Notes: generated by a model from the letters alone, not told the origin. A stretch of DNA of 64,000 nucleotides from Methyloferula stellata AR4 (GCF_000385335.1 NZ_ARWA01000001.1:1194001-1258000), one strand, 5' to 3'; shown: positions 18,851 to 27,566, counted from the stretch's first letter. A program made the numbers and translations.

Positions 18851-19980
18851 ACGCTCCCATTGTTCCGCCGAAACCCGCTGTCGCCGCGCCCGTCGGCCTT
18901 CTCGCCGAGCTGACGCATCGCTGCCCGCTCGGCTGCCCCTATTGCTCGAACCCGCTCGAAATGGACGCGCGCGCCGAAGAGCTCGATACGGAAACCTGGC
19001 TCCGCGTTTTCTCGGAAGCCGCGGCGGCCGGCGTTCTTCATGCGCATCTGTCCGGCGGCGAGCCCGCCGCGCGGCATGATCTCCTCGAGATCGTCGCGCA
19101 TTGCTATAAGGTCGGGCTCTATACCAATCTCATCACCTCCGGCATCGGACTGACGCCTGAAAAAGTGAAGGCTCTCGCGGACGCGGGGCTCGATCACGTC
19201 CAGCTCTCGATCCAGGATGCCGAAGCCAAATCGGCCGATAAAATCGGCAATTATGAGGGCGGCTATGCGAAGAAGCAGATCATCGCCAAGGCTGTCACGG
19301 ACAATAATCTGCCGCTGACGGTCAATGCCGTCATCCATCGCGCCAATGTCGCGCGCGCCGGCCGCATGGTCGAACTGGCCGTCGAACTCGGCGCAAGGCG
19401 CGTGGAAATCGCTCATGCGCAATATTATGGCTGGGGCCTCGTCAATCGCGCGGCGCTGATGCCGACGCGCGCGCAGGCCGAAGCTGCAATCGCCGAGGTC
19501 GAAGCGCTGAAGCTGAAATATACGGGCACGATCGTCATCGATCATGTCATTCCGGATTACCATGCGCATCATCCCAAGGCCTGCATGGGCGGCTGGGCCA
19601 AGCGCACGATGAACGTCACGCCGTCTGGCATGGCTCTGCCCTGCCACGCGTCGGAAACGATCCCCAATCTTGAACATTGGAGCGTCCGTGATCATTCGCT
19701 GATGGACATCTGGACCTCTTCGCCGGCCTTCAACGCCTTTCGAGGCACGGATTGGATGAAGGAGCCCTGCCGGTCCTGCGAACGCAAATTGATCGATTAC
19801 GGCGGCTGCCGCTGTCAGGCGCTTGCTCTCACGGGCGATGCGACCGAGGCCGATCCGGTCTGCCATCTCTCGCCCCATCACGACAAGATCGCGGCGGTGA
19901 CAGAGATGTTCGCCGACGATGACGCGCCGATCCCGGATTATGTCTACCGGCGGATCAAGGCGACCGCGCCGGTGGAATAG
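18847..19980 (+). CDS. pqqE: PqqA peptide cyclase PqqE (radical SAM/SPASM)
   Basis: Radical SAM enzyme forming the carbon-carbon bond between Glu16 and Tyr20 of PqqA. 377 residues: the [4Fe-4S] SAM motif CPLGCPYC near residue 25, GGEPAARHD (the GGEP-type SAM site), and a C-terminal SPASM part with clustered cysteines ([39 protein letters not shown]). Last gene of the operon. PqqF/G-type proteases are not in the window. Confidence 0.97.
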   Translation: MNAPIVPPKPAVAAPVGLLAELTHRCPLGCPYCSNPLEMDARAEELDTETWLRVFSEAAAAGVLHAHLSGGEPAARHDLLEIVAHCYKVGLYTNLITSGIGLTPEKVKALADAGLDHVQLSIQDAEAKSADKIGNYEGGYAKKQIIAKAVTDNNLPLTVNAVIHRANVARAGRMVELAVELGARRVEIAHAQYYGWGLVNRAALMPTRAQAEAAIAEVEALKLKYTGTIVIDHVIPDYHAHHPKACMGGWAKRTMNVTPSGMALPCHASETIPNLEHWSVRDHSLMDIWTSSPAFNAFRGTDWMKEPCRSCERKLIDYGGCRCQALALTGDATEADPVCHLSPHHDKIAAVTEMFADDDAPIPDYVYRRIKATAPVE

Positions 19981-19987
19981 GGTGCGC

Positions 19988-20102
19988 GATCCCTCCCTTT
20001 GTGGAGAGGATGGCCGCGAAGCGGCGGGGCGGGGCGACCCATCTATCTCCTAACCCCATCCACCTCACTACGCTCGGCACCTTCCCCTTTTAGGGGAAGG
20101 AT
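19988..20102. repeat. Dispersed repeat, family B copy 1
   Basis: CTTCCCCTTTTAGGGGAAG hairpin plus a facing imperfect CTCCCTTTGTGGAGAG unit. Copies near 53354 and 55165 share this paired layout. It begins seven bases after the pqqE stop and may end the operon's RNA. The 500-base stretch to 20481 holds only this and the next repeat. Confidence 0.75.
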
Positions 20103-20311
20103 GACCTTCACGACATCATCCACACCTAGCCATTCATCTCTTGGCGGCAATTCTGGCGAGCGGATCGCTTTGGTCAATGATCGCTTCGCGACCGCCTTCG
20201 GCGGCGACCCGAAGGGTCGTCATTGACAAAAGCGCATCCGTCTCGCCGATGATGCCCGCCGTTGGATGAATGGCATAGTCTGACCGCTGGGCTGTCTTTG
20301 GTCATCAAAGA

Positions 20312-20466
20312 CCCTCGTGCTTTGAGACGGCCGCCATAGCCCGTTGCTTGCGACGGGTGTCGCTTCGCAACGCCCCATGGCAGCCTCCTCAGCATGAGGG
20401 TCTTTTTGGCGCGTCTTAGCCCTCACCCTGAGGAGCCGCGTTAGCGGCGTCTCGAAGGGCGAGGGC
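20312..20466. repeat. Dispersed palindromic repeat, family A copy 3
   Basis: Units CCTCGTGCTTTGAGACGG, CTCCTCAGCATGAGG, CCTCACCCTGAGGAGC and CGTCTCGAAGGGCGAGGG form two facing hairpins with a CGTTGCTTGCGACGG stem inside. Same family as 1782, 3643 and 58780. Confidence 0.8.
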
Positions 20467-20481
20467 GTGCTTCGCCATTCT

Positions 20482-20829
20482 TCACTTCTTGCAGCCCGTC
20501 AGGTCCTTGTCCTCGATCGAGAAGACCTTGCCCACCTCGACAGCGACACCTTTGACAAGGCAGGTGCGGCCATCCTCATAACCGACTTTGACGTCATAAG
20601 AGCCCGTCTCCACATTGGTGACTCTCACGCGCTCGTCGTGCTCGACCTCTTTGTCCTTGTCGTTCAAACATTGGTTCTCGCCGAAATTCGTGGTTCCAGC
20701 CGGCGCCAATTGCAGATTGGTGATGGTTTGCGACGTCAGGTTCCAGACGCGCGTCGGCTTGTCGGCCGCGAGCGCCGCGGTCGCCACGAGACCACCCAAA
20801 ATCATCGGTAAGAAAATGCGCCGCATCAT
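20482..20829 (-). CDS. Small exported hypothetical protein
   Basis: 115 residues with a signal peptide (MMRRIFLPMILGGLVATAALA, cleavage expected after ALA). The mature part starts ADKPTRVWNLTSQTITNLQL and has two cysteines (NQCLNDKD, RTCLVKG) plus a third near the end (TGCKK). No family is recognised; the beta-rich pattern and the cysteines suggest a small periplasmic domain. It is divergent from rph. Confidence 0.7.
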   Translation of the reverse strand: MMRRIFLPMILGGLVATAALAADKPTRVWNLTSQTITNLQLAPAGTTNFGENQCLNDKDKEVEHDERVRVTNVETGSYDVKVGYEDGRTCLVKGVAVEVGKVFSIEDKDLTGCKK

Positions 20830-20971
20830 GAAGTCCTCGCGTGTCTTTCGTACTCCGCGAGGCTAAAACATTTTTATGTCTCGGGCCAAGGACGTTCGGA
20901 GGATATTCCGGACCAGTTGCGCGAAACGCATCAAACTCCTACAAGCGGCAGTCGTTTTTCCCGAGATCCCC

Positions 20972-21685
20972 ATGCGTCCTTCCAAACGAGCTGTCGATGA
21001 ACTGCGAGCGGTCACGCTCGAACGCGCGGTCGCGCGTTATGCCGAAGGCTCGTGCCTTGTGAAATTCGGCGGCACGCATGTGCTTTGCACGGCTTCGCTC
21101 GAAGACAAGCCGCCGCAATGGCTGCGCGGCCAGGGTCGCGGCTGGGTGACGGCGGAATATTCCATGCTGCCGCGCGCCACCCACACGCGGACGCGGCGCG
21201 AATCGACCTCGGGCAAGCAGTCCGGGCGCACGCAGGAGATCCAGCGTCTGATCGGGCGCAGTCTGCGCGCCGTCACCAATCTTCAAGCACTGGGCGAACG
21301 TCAGATCACGCTCGATTGCGATGTGCTGCAGGCCGACGGCGGCACGCGCACGGCGGCGATCACCGGCGCCTGGGTCGCCTTGCACGATTGCTTGAAATGG
21401 ATGCATGGGCGTTCGATCATCAAGGAACACCCCTTGCGCGACCATGTGGCGGCGATCTCCTGCGGGATTTCGCAAGGCGCGGCGATCCTCGATCTCGATT
21501 ATGAGGAAGACAGCGCGGCCGAAACCGACGCCAATTTCGTCATGACGGGTGGCGGTTCGCTCGTCGAAATCCAGGCGACGGCCGAGGCCGCCGTGTTCAG
21601 CGAGACGGAATTGCACGCGATGATGGATCTCGCGAAGACCGGAATCGCGCGGCTCGTCGATCTGCAGAAAAGCGTGATTGCTTGA
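20972..21685 (+). CDS. rph: Ribonuclease PH
   Basis: Phosphorolytic 3' trimming of tRNA precursors; hexameric. 237 residues from [17 protein letters not shown], with [74 protein letters not shown] and [12 protein letters not shown]. The start at 20972 fits the family; an in-frame upstream frame adds unrelated sequence. rdgB follows on the same strand after a repeat pair, a frequent pairing in this class. Confidence 0.97.
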   Translation: MRPSKRAVDELRAVTLERAVARYAEGSCLVKFGGTHVLCTASLEDKPPQWLRGQGRGWVTAEYSMLPRATHTRTRRESTSGKQSGRTQEIQRLIGRSLRAVTNLQALGERQITLDCDVLQADGGTRTAAITGAWVALHDCLKWMHGRSIIKEHPLRDHVAAISCGISQGAAILDLDYEEDSAAETDANFVMTGGGSLVEIQATAEAAVFSETELHAMMDLAKTGIARLVDLQKSVIA

Positions 21686-21707
21686 AGGTCATCGAAAACC
21701 AGCGGCG

Positions 21708-21818
21708 GCGTCATGCCCGTGCTTGTCACGGGCATCCACGCGGAGAGGTTGCTCCATCCATGCAATGGTCACAGCGATGTCTCGGCGTGGATGGCCGGGA
21801 CGAGCCCGGCCATGACGC
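21708..21818. repeat. Paired inverted palindromes, TCATG/GGATG family copy 1
   Basis: Left arm GCGTCATGCCCGTGCTTGTC and right arm GGACGAGCCCGGCCATGACGC are inverted relatives, each itself a short hairpin, around a 50-base centre. The same doublet occurs at 32053-32138 and 63332-63457, with single arms at 31667 and 34635. The layout resembles REPIN doublets. Confidence 0.85.
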
Positions 21819-21839
21819 GGTGCAGAGAGTGTCTATTCA

Positions 21840-22466
21840 ATGCCGCGATTGATCGAGGGCAAGCTCGTCATCGCGACGCATAATCCCGGCAAGCTCTGGG
21901 AGATCGCCACGCTTTTGAAGCCTTACGGTATCGACGCCGTGTCGGCGGGCGATCTCGGGCTTCCCGAACCCGAAGAAACCGGCTTAACTTTCATCGCCAA
22001 TGCCGAATTGAAGGCGCTCGCTTCGGCGAAAGGCTCGGGCCTGCCGGCGATCGCCGATGATTCGGGCCTTTGCGTCGATGCCTTGGACGGCGCGCCCGGG
22101 ATTTATTCGGCGCGCTACGCGGGTGAGTCGCGGGACTTTGCATTTGCCATGCAGAAGCTCGAAAAGGAAATCGCTGACAGAGGTGCGACGCCGCCCTTCC
22201 ATGCGCATTTCGTGTCGGCGATTTCGCTCGCCTGGCCCGACGGCAAGACCCTGAGCTTCGAAGGCAAGGTCTTCGGAACTCTCGTCTTTCCGCCGCGCGG
22301 CGGATTGGGCTTTGGCTATGACCCGGTCTTTCTGCCAAATGGCCACGACAAGACCTTCGGCGAAATGTGGGCTGTGGAAAAACATTCGATTCCGGTGGAC
22401 GGATCGGAAGCGCTTTCACATCGCGCCCGCGCCTTCCAAGCCTTCGCAAAGACCTGCCTCGAATAA
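21840..22466 (+). CDS. rdgB: XTP/dITP diphosphatase (Ham1/RdgB)
   Basis: Hydrolyses dITP, XTP and other deaminated purine triphosphates to monophosphates, keeping hypoxanthine and xanthine out of DNA. The 208 residues show the substrate-binding start VIATHNPGKLWEI, TFIANAELKA, the metal site AIADDSGLCVDALDGAPGIYSARYAGE, and the C-terminal GFGYDPVFLPNGHDKTFGEM...ALSHRARAF. A 7-bp hairpin (AAAGGCC/GGCCTTT, 22501-22524) lies behind it. Confidence 0.97.
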   Translation: MPRLIEGKLVIATHNPGKLWEIATLLKPYGIDAVSAGDLGLPEPEETGLTFIANAELKALASAKGSGLPAIADDSGLCVDALDGAPGIYSARYAGESRDFAFAMQKLEKEIADRGATPPFHAHFVSAISLAWPDGKTLSFEGKVFGTLVFPPRGGLGFGYDPVFLPNGHDKTFGEMWAVEKHSIPVDGSEALSHRARAFQAFAKTCLE

Positions 22467-22571
22467 GCAAAAGCCCTCAAAACAACGGATTGACGCAGCA
22501 AAAGGCCACCATTCATGGGCCTTTGATAGAAATAACACATGACCCGATTGAATTAGATGTGCGGCATTAAA

Positions 22572-22590
22572 TTTATTGCACCGCAATAAA
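22572..22590. other. 8-bp inverted repeat of unknown role
   Basis: TTTATTGC, three bases, GCAATAAA. It is 42 bases before the start at 22633 in an AT-rich tract, so an operator for that gene is possible. Confidence 0.4.
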
Positions 22591-22632
22591 AGCGCTCTAT
22601 CTCATATGGACAGTTAATTGCTTGGACGGGTC

Positions 22633-22932
22633 ATGAGCGCGACTTGGAACACGAAATATGGCGGTCGCAGGGTTCGGCATGATCCGCCGACCTTGCAGGA
22701 AGCCATGGCGGCTGCTCAGGGTCTGACCGATCAACTGCACGAGCAGATTGAACTCGCGGCATCGCTCATGGATCTGCCGGTCGATGAGGTGCGCGCCGAA
22801 GTCATGAAGACCATGGCGCCGATGCGGACCGTGTCGCAGCAGATCGTGACGCCATCCGGCCGGGCGGGCGTTGGCCGGACCGTGGTCGTCGAGCGCCGCA
22901 CGTCGCGCCGCGCCGCTGCGCCGCGCGCCTGA
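22633..22932 (+). CDS. Hypothetical protein with C-terminal basic tail
   Basis: 99 residues starting MSATWNTKYGGRRVRHDPPT; an in-frame TTG at 22618 is less likely. A central helical part (LQEAMAAAQGLTDQLHEQIELAASLMDLPVDEVRAEV) is followed by a basic tail (VVVERRTSRRAAAPRA). Proteins of this look are found in the order but have no assigned role. It is convergent with the flavin-dependent oxidoreductase gene. Confidence 0.7.
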   Translation: MSATWNTKYGGRRVRHDPPTLQEAMAAAQGLTDQLHEQIELAASLMDLPVDEVRAEVMKTMAPMRTVSQQIVTPSGRAGVGRTVVVERRTSRRAAAPRA

Positions 22933-22974
22933 TCTACAGGCTCTTCTGAATCGACTGTAAAGTCTTATTTCAAC

Positions 22975-23018
22975 GCATGATCTTTATCCGAAAAGTCTGC
23001 AACTTTTCGGGATCATGC
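22975..23018. repeat. GCATGATC...GATCATGC hairpin repeat
   Basis: A double stem: GCATGATC with GATCATGC outside and CCGAAAAGT with ACTTTTCGG inside, loop CTGCA. It overlaps the stop codon of the oxidoreductase gene and lies between convergent genes, so it may serve as their terminator. This sequence type recurs throughout genomes of the order. Confidence 0.8.
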
Positions 23019-23993
23019 TGCCTTGAGGCCTGGCCGGATCTGATGGACGAACAGGCTCAGATCTTGAGCGCGTTTGGCCATGTCCGGGCCGATCTGCTTC
23101 AAGATGAGGCTGCGGGGCGCCAAGTCCCGGCCGATCTGCAGCGCTTTCGCCGCGATCGTATCCGGCGTGCCGATGAGCGAATCGGCGATCAACCGCTCGA
23201 CATCGAACCATGTGGCCCAGGCCGGTTGCAGTTTGGCGACCGTCACCTGCATCCGCTCGGCAAAATTATGCAAAAGCGCACGGGCTTCGTCCAAGGCCTG
23301 CGCCTCGGTCGGCGCGACATGATAGAAGCGGATCAGCACGAGGTTCGGATCGCGCGCGCCGGCAAGATCGCGATAGATCTTCACGCTCTCGCGCACTTGC
23401 GCCAGCGGGAAGGGCGGGCCCGCCATGATGCCATAGCCGTGATGCGCGGCGAGCAGCACCGTCTCGCGCGTGGAGGTGGCCATATAGGTCGGGATCGGCT
23501 GCTGCAACGGTTTCGGCGTCAGGCTCACGCCCTCGGCGCGATAGAATTGCCCTTCGAAATGCACGTCGTTTTCATAGAGAAGCCGCGTGACGAGATTGAG
23601 CGCTTCGACAAGCTTGCCGCGGGCAGCCTCGGGATCGACGCCGAAATGCTTGTTCTGAAGTGGAAAAGGTCCGCCTTTACCGACCCCGAAATCGAAGCGG
23701 CCATCGCTCAGAATATCGATCGTCGCGACCTCTTCGGCGATCTTGAGCGGCAGATGATAGGGTAAAAGCACGGCAGCCGAGCCGAGCCTGATGTGCCGCG
23801 TTTTCGCGGCGAGAAAGGCAATGATATTGAGGCAGGCCGGGCTTATCGCATCCGGATTGAAATGATGTTCGGCGATCCAGGCCTCGTCGAAGCCGAGCGC
23901 TTCACTATGCTCGACGAGCCTTGTCTGATCGGCGAAGGCGGTGCGCTGGTCCCGGCTTGGATTTTCGTAGGTACAGAACAGGCCAAGCCGCAT
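23013..23993 (-). CDS. LLM class (luciferase-like) flavin-dependent oxidoreductase
   Basis: 326 residues in the bacterial luciferase-like monooxygenase fold, using reduced flavin or F420. It begins MRLGLFCTYENPSRDQ and has GFDEAWIAEHHFNPDA, ILSDGRFDFGVGKGG, the long insertion around ALNLVTRLLYENDVHFEG, and MATSTRETVLLAAHHGYGIM. Substrate cannot be told. GGGAG stands seven bases before the ATG. A strong promoter lies about 200 bases upstream and the RNA between is highly structured (next entries), which suggests post-transcriptional control. Confidence 0.9.
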   Translation of the reverse strand: MRLGLFCTYENPSRDQRTAFADQTRLVEHSEALGFDEAWIAEHHFNPDAISPACLNIIAFLAAKTRHIRLGSAAVLLPYHLPLKIAEEVATIDILSDGRFDFGVGKGGPFPLQNKHFGVDPEAARGKLVEALNLVTRLLYENDVHFEGQFYRAEGVSLTPKPLQQPIPTYMATSTRETVLLAAHHGYGIMAGPPFPLAQVRESVKIYRDLAGARDPNLVLIRFYHVAPTEAQALDEARALLHNFAERMQVTVAKLQPAWATWFDVERLIADSLIGTPDTIAAKALQIGRDLAPRSLILKQIGPDMAKRAQDLSLFVHQIRPGLKAA

Positions 23994-24010
23994 GAAACAC
24001 TCCCGCGAAC

Positions 24011-24194
24011 TTTGAAAGAGGGAGGATGGGCAGGTCTGTCAGATGGAAGAGTAGGGCCGAGGAAACCCTCATCTTTCAAACCTGCCCATCAGGCGCGGTG
24101 CGCATCCTTGCTTTGCCGGGCTGCGAACGGCAAGCTGGCGCACAGCGACGCTTTCCACCATGCGGCCCGAGGGCTCACCGCGCCGCGATTGGTA
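24011..24194 (-). ncRNA. Structured 5' leader of the LLM oxidoreductase gene, possible RNA switch
   Basis: On the transcribed strand, stem A pairs GATGGGCAGGT (24090-24080) with ACCTGCCCATC (24035-24025). Stem B pairs TTTGAAAG plus AGGG (24080-24066, three-base bulge) with CCCTCTTTCAAA (24022-24011). Stem B starts inside the loop of stem A and ends beyond it, so the two compete or form a pseudoknot. The 3' arm of B lies just ahead of the GGGAG ribosome site. An upstream stem GGCGCGGTG/CACCGCGCC is also perfect. I match it to no riboswitch class I know. Confidence 0.5.
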
Positions 24195-24201
24195 TTTAGT
24201 T

Positions 24202-24230
24202 TATATAACGAAAGCCGGACGTCTTGTCCA
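24202..24230 (-). promoter_or_regulatory. Promoter of the LLM oxidoreductase leader
   Basis: Reading leftward: -35 TGGACA (24230-24225), 17 bases, -10 TATATA (24207-24202). The predicted RNA starts near 24194, about 200 bases before the ATG at 23993. Confidence 0.65.
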
Positions 24231-24260
24231 GCCCAGCTATATACCGCGATGCGCGGCAAG

Positions 24261-25010
24261 CTAGCGCATGCCGCCCGAGGCCAAGAGAAGTTCACCGGTC
24301 ATCCAGCCGGACTCAGGCGACGCTAAAAACACCGCGACAGGCGTGATGTCTTCCGGCTGGCCGAGGCGCCCGAGCGGAGTCTGGTTCACCATCCATTTTT
24401 CGAAATCGGTCCCGATAATGCCCATTGCATGAACCCCTTCGGTTTCGACGCCGCCGGGATTGATGGAATTGACCCGGATTTTCTTTGGGCCGAGCTCTTT
24501 GGCAAGCACATGCGTGATGGCATCGACCGCGCCCTTCGTGGCTGTGTAGACGACCATGCCGGGCGGATTGATCTGGCTCGCGTTCGAACCGATGTTGATG
24601 ACGCTGCCGCCTTCCGGGCCGAAATATTTCACCGCCTCACGCGTCGCGAGAATGAGGCCCAGCACATTCGTGTTGAACTCGCGATGGAACTCTTCCTCGG
24701 TGACCGTCTCGAGCGGCATCACTTGATAGACGCCGGCGTTGTTGACGAGAATATCGAGCGCTCCGAAGCTCTTCTTTGTTTCCGCAAACAGCCGCTCCAC
24801 ATCGGCTGCTTTCGACACGTCGCCTTGAACGGCGACGGCTGTGCCGCCTTTGCCTTTGATCTCGGCCACGACGCGATCGGCGCCTTCCTTGCTCGATGCG
24901 TAATTCACCACCACGGAAGCGCCTTCGGCCGCGAGACCTTTGGCAATGCCCGCGCCGATCCCCTTCGAGGCGCCCGTCACCACGGCGACCTTGCCCGTCA
25001 ATTTACCCAT
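24261..25010 (-). CDS. SDR family oxidoreductase
   Basis: A classical short-chain dehydrogenase of 249 residues: nucleotide-binding VVTGASKGIGAGIAKGLA near residue 11, NNAGVYQ near 88, catalytic serine in NIGSNAS, and the YTATK catalytic pair near 154. The closest look is to the glucose 1-dehydrogenase/3-ketoacyl reductase group; substrate unknown. An ArsR-family gene lies upstream on the same strand and a good palindrome sits 31 bases before the ATG, so it is probably the regulated target. Confidence 0.9.
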   Translation of the reverse strand: MGKLTGKVAVVTGASKGIGAGIAKGLAAEGASVVVNYASSKEGADRVVAEIKGKGGTAVAVQGDVSKAADVERLFAETKKSFGALDILVNNAGVYQVMPLETVTEEEFHREFNTNVLGLILATREAVKYFGPEGGSVINIGSNASQINPPGMVVYTATKGAVDAITHVLAKELGPKKIRVNSINPGGVETEGVHAMGIIGTDFEKWMVNQTPLGRLGQPEDITPVAVFLASPESGWMTGELLLASGGMR

Positions 25011-25040
25011 CGGATATCTCCTGATCCCATCATTTTCATG

Positions 25041-25061
25041 TAATTGTCATTTCGACAATTA
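25041..25061. promoter_or_regulatory. Candidate ArsR-family operator
   Basis: TAATTGTC, five bases, GACAATTA: a perfect 8-bp inverted repeat in the 112-base gap between the ArsR gene and the SDR gene it precedes. Confidence 0.6.
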
Positions 25062-25122
25062 TCGAACTAGATAAGTATGAAAATGGCAAAAGCACGAGTG
25101 CGGCATCAAAAAGATTGCGGGA

Positions 25123-25416
25123 TCAGATTTCCGAAAGCCGGTTCAAATAGGCCTGCAAAATGTCGCGCTGGAGGATGAGATTGGCAAATTTGCCTTCGCG
25201 GACGATCTCGATGAGGCCGGCCATCTCCAATTCCTTGACGTGATGGGAGAGCGTCGCGGCGCTGATACGATGAGCTTTATGCAAGACGACGCAAGGCATA
25301 GGATCGGCGTAGTTGCTGATCTCTTTGAGGATCCGGTAGCGTCGCGGTTCCGCGAGCGCGCGGGAAATCAACCCAAATTGCCGGTCCGTGAGTCGAACGC
25401 GTTTAGCGCCTGCCAT
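25123..25416 (-). CDS. ArsR-family HTH transcriptional regulator
   Basis: A 97-residue winged-helix protein: [17 protein letters not shown], then [34 protein letters not shown], the recognition helix and wing of ArsR-type repressors. The classical metal-binding CVC motif is absent (PCVVLH stands in that area), so it probably senses something other than arsenic, perhaps a substrate of the neighbouring SDR enzyme. Confidence 0.88.
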   Translation of the reverse strand: MAGAKRVRLTDRQFGLISRALAEPRRYRILKEISNYADPMPCVVLHKAHRISAATLSHHVKELEMAGLIEIVREGKFANLILQRDILQAYLNRLSEI

Positions 25417-25477
25417 GGATAAAATTACACCTCATCCAAATTCATTGTCCAGGCCCATGAGATGGGGATTTCAAGGT

Positions 25478-26461
25478 TCACCACCAGCCCCGCCATTTGA
25501 ACCAGACCGCCGGGATGATGGCGCTTAAAGCGATCACGGCGAGGCCGTAAGCATAGCCATAGGTCCAGTCATATTCGGGCATCGTCTTGAAGTTCATCCC
25601 ATACATGCTGGCAAAGAATGTCGGCGGTATCCCAATGATGGAAAAGACCGTCAGCACTCTGAAGACATTATTCTGTTCGACATTGGTGAAACCGAGCGTC
25701 GCGTCGACGAGAAGCTGAATCTTGTCGGTGAGATGCGTCTCGTAATCGTTGAGCGAGGTGATGTCGCGCGAAAGGCTGTCGAGCCGCTGCTTCGCCGTAG
25801 GCGTCAGGTAGGCAGACGCATTGGCAACGACATAGGGGATCATGCGTCCCATGCCGAGAAGGCTGTCGCTGATCTTCGCGGTCAGATCGCCGGCGCGGCC
25901 AACTTGGCGCAGCACGTTGCGGAGATTGCCGCCCTCCTTGCGCGGCTCGTGCCGGCGCGCAGCGTCCTCGCTGAAGATGCGCCACGAAATATCGTCGAGA
26001 TCGGTGCCGACATGTTCCAAAACATCGGCGACATGGTCGATGATGCTTTCGACGATGGTCAGGAAATGCCCCATGCTGTCTTGTGCCCCCCCGTTCGCAT
26101 GGGCGGCGCGGACTGAGCAGGTCTCGAAGGCCTTCAGCGTTTCGAAATGCAGCGTGAGCAGAATATCGCGCGATACGACGAAACCGACCGGCGTCGTATG
26201 CGGCATGCCTTCTGCGGTTCGAATCACAAGCGGCAGGCTCAGAAAAATATGATCGTTTTCGGTTGCGAGACGGCTCGAACTTTCGATTTCGACGAGCCGG
26301 TCGTAGCTCGGTACGCGGATCGCGAGCGCGCGCTCGAGAAAGGCGATTTCTTTTTCACTCGGATTGAGTGCGTCGATCCACGACGTCTCTTGCGGCAGAG
26401 CGTCCTTGGCGAGGTCGACCGGCGTTTCTATGCGCGCGTTTGAAGTATGGAAAACCAGCAT
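25478..26461 (-). CDS. corA: CorA family magnesium/cobalt transporter
   Basis: 327 residues. A long cytosolic alpha/beta funnel domain, then two C-terminal membrane helices (VLTVFSIIGIPPTFFASM and GLAVIALSAIIPAVWFKW) joined by the pore signature YGMNF. Works as a pentameric channel for Mg2+ and Co2+. The start follows the family; upstream there is a 360-base gap to the CsbD gene in which only the stress promoter at 26739 stands out. Confidence 0.95.
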   Translation of the reverse strand: MLVFHTSNARIETPVDLAKDALPQETSWIDALNPSEKEIAFLERALAIRVPSYDRLVEIESSSRLATENDHIFLSLPLVIRTAEGMPHTTPVGFVVSRDILLTLHFETLKAFETCSVRAAHANGGAQDSMGHFLTIVESIIDHVADVLEHVGTDLDDISWRIFSEDAARRHEPRKEGGNLRNVLRQVGRAGDLTAKISDSLLGMGRMIPYVVANASAYLTPTAKQRLDSLSRDITSLNDYETHLTDKIQLLVDATLGFTNVEQNNVFRVLTVFSIIGIPPTFFASMYGMNFKTMPEYDWTYGYAYGLAVIALSAIIPAVWFKWRGWW

Positions 26462-26738
26462 TCGGTCCCCTCGAAGGACGCATTATTGACGTCGCTGCAA
26501 CTGGCGCTTGCCGGAATGGCCTGCCGGTTGAGGCCATAGGGAAGACAATAAATAACGGCAAATGGATTTTCACAAAAATGGCTTCGTCCGAGCCGAAAGC
26601 GTGAAGATTTTTCCGCTTTAGTGCGTTTGCGCATCGTTTTCTTGACCGTGGCAGGTTCGCACAAGGGAAATGAGCGCAAATTCGACTGTTAGCTCATGCT
26701 GATCCGCTGTTTTCGATCACGCTTTGGTGAACTTGTCT

Positions 26739-26763
26739 GGAACGGAAGTCAAACTTCGACGTT
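26739..26763 (+). promoter_or_regulatory. EcfG-type (general stress response) promoter
   Basis: GGAAC (26739-26743), 16 bases, CGTT (26760-26763), an exact match to the alphaproteobacterial EcfG consensus GGAAC-N16/17-CGTT. It is 59 bases ahead of the CsbD-like gene. Confidence 0.75.
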
Positions 26764-26821
26764 AGACCAAGGTCAGACAGTTTTGCCATGATCGTGGCAG
26801 AGAAAAGCGAGGAAAAGCCTA

Positions 26822-27166
26822 ATGGATATGAATCGCGTAGATGGAACTCTAAAGAACGCCGTCGGCAAGGGCGAGGAGCTGGTCGGCAAGATCGGCGACA
26901 AACCCGGTGTCGAGGCCCAGGGTCTCGCCGACCAGGTGGTCGGCGCTGCGCAAAATATTTACGGCCGTACTAAGGATGGCTTCAACGAGGCGGTGGACCG
27001 CCTTCCCGACGCGCTATCCGATGCTGCGGACATCGGCCAGCGCGCTTATAGGGATGGGTCGCGCCAGATTGCAACCCAAGTCGGCAAACAGCCGATCGAG
27101 ACTTTATTGCTCGTCGGCGCGCTCGGCTATCTCGTCGGCTGGGCCGTTCATCGGGCTGCGCGTTGA
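26822..27166 (+). CDS. CsbD-like stress protein with C-terminal membrane anchor
   Basis: 114 residues. The N-terminal half is CsbD-like (MDMNRVDGTLKNAVGKGEE, then GLADQVVGAAQNIYG). The C-terminal half ends with an anchor (PIETLLLVGALGYLVGWAVHR) of the kind seen in DUF883/ElaB-like proteins. CsbD proteins are general stress products of unknown biochemistry; the EcfG-type promoter just upstream agrees. ATG at 26822 or 26828. Confidence 0.85.
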   Translation: MDMNRVDGTLKNAVGKGEELVGKIGDKPGVEAQGLADQVVGAAQNIYGRTKDGFNEAVDRLPDALSDAADIGQRAYRDGSRQIATQVGKQPIETLLLVGALGYLVGWAVHRAAR

Positions 27167-27230
27167 TCATGTCAATCCTCAGAATCTCGACCCCTCATTC
27201 AGCCATGACCATTTCCCGCAAGGAGCGCTC

Positions 27231-27503
27231 ATGACCCGTGAAACAAGATCGAGCACAGAGCTACAGTCCATCATCCTTCAATCCCTGAAAGTGTGTCCCG
27301 GTTTCGAGGGCATCCATGAGGTGATGATCCAGCCGCGCGAACATTGCGAAGGCGGAACCAATTGGACCCTCGCCGCCGTGCGGCCCCGCGTCGAAGGCAA
27401 AGTCCTGCGCGGTGCGCGCGACACCATCAACTTCCTGCAGCGGTCCTACGAGCTGGATCAGGCCGACATCGTTTTGCCGCGGCAGATGAAGCGGCGCGCC
27501 TGA
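27231..27503 (+). CDS. Small conserved hypothetical protein
   Basis: 90 residues from an ATG preceded by AAGGAG: STELQSIILQSLKVCPGFEGIHEVMIQPRE, then NWTLAAVRPRV and INFLQRSYELDQADIVL. It lies 64 bases behind the CsbD-like gene and before a strong terminator, so the two may share the stress promoter. No function assigned. Confidence 0.75.
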   Translation: MTRETRSSTELQSIILQSLKVCPGFEGIHEVMIQPREHCEGGTNWTLAAVRPRVEGKVLRGARDTINFLQRSYELDQADIVLPRQMKRRA

Positions 27504-27534
27504 TAAGCAAGACCTCTTCACGTAATGTTTCAGT

Positions 27535-27566
27535 CAGGCCGGACCTTGTGTCCGGCCTGTTCTTTT
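27535..27566 (+). terminator. Intrinsic terminator
   Basis: CAGGCCGGAC, loop CTTGT, GTCCGGCCTG, then TTCTTTT. A 10-bp perfect stem with a U-rich tail, 31 bases after the stop at 27503. Confidence 0.85.

Noticed and set aside
21708-21818. CRISPR array, because of spaced repeats
   Set aside because: Only two inverted arms, not multiple direct repeats with uniform spacers; no cas genes.
24011-24090. Cobalamin riboswitch, because the leader contains GACAGACCTGCC like the B12 box
   Set aside because: Only about 45 bases lie between the pairing arms and the other conserved blocks of that class are missing.
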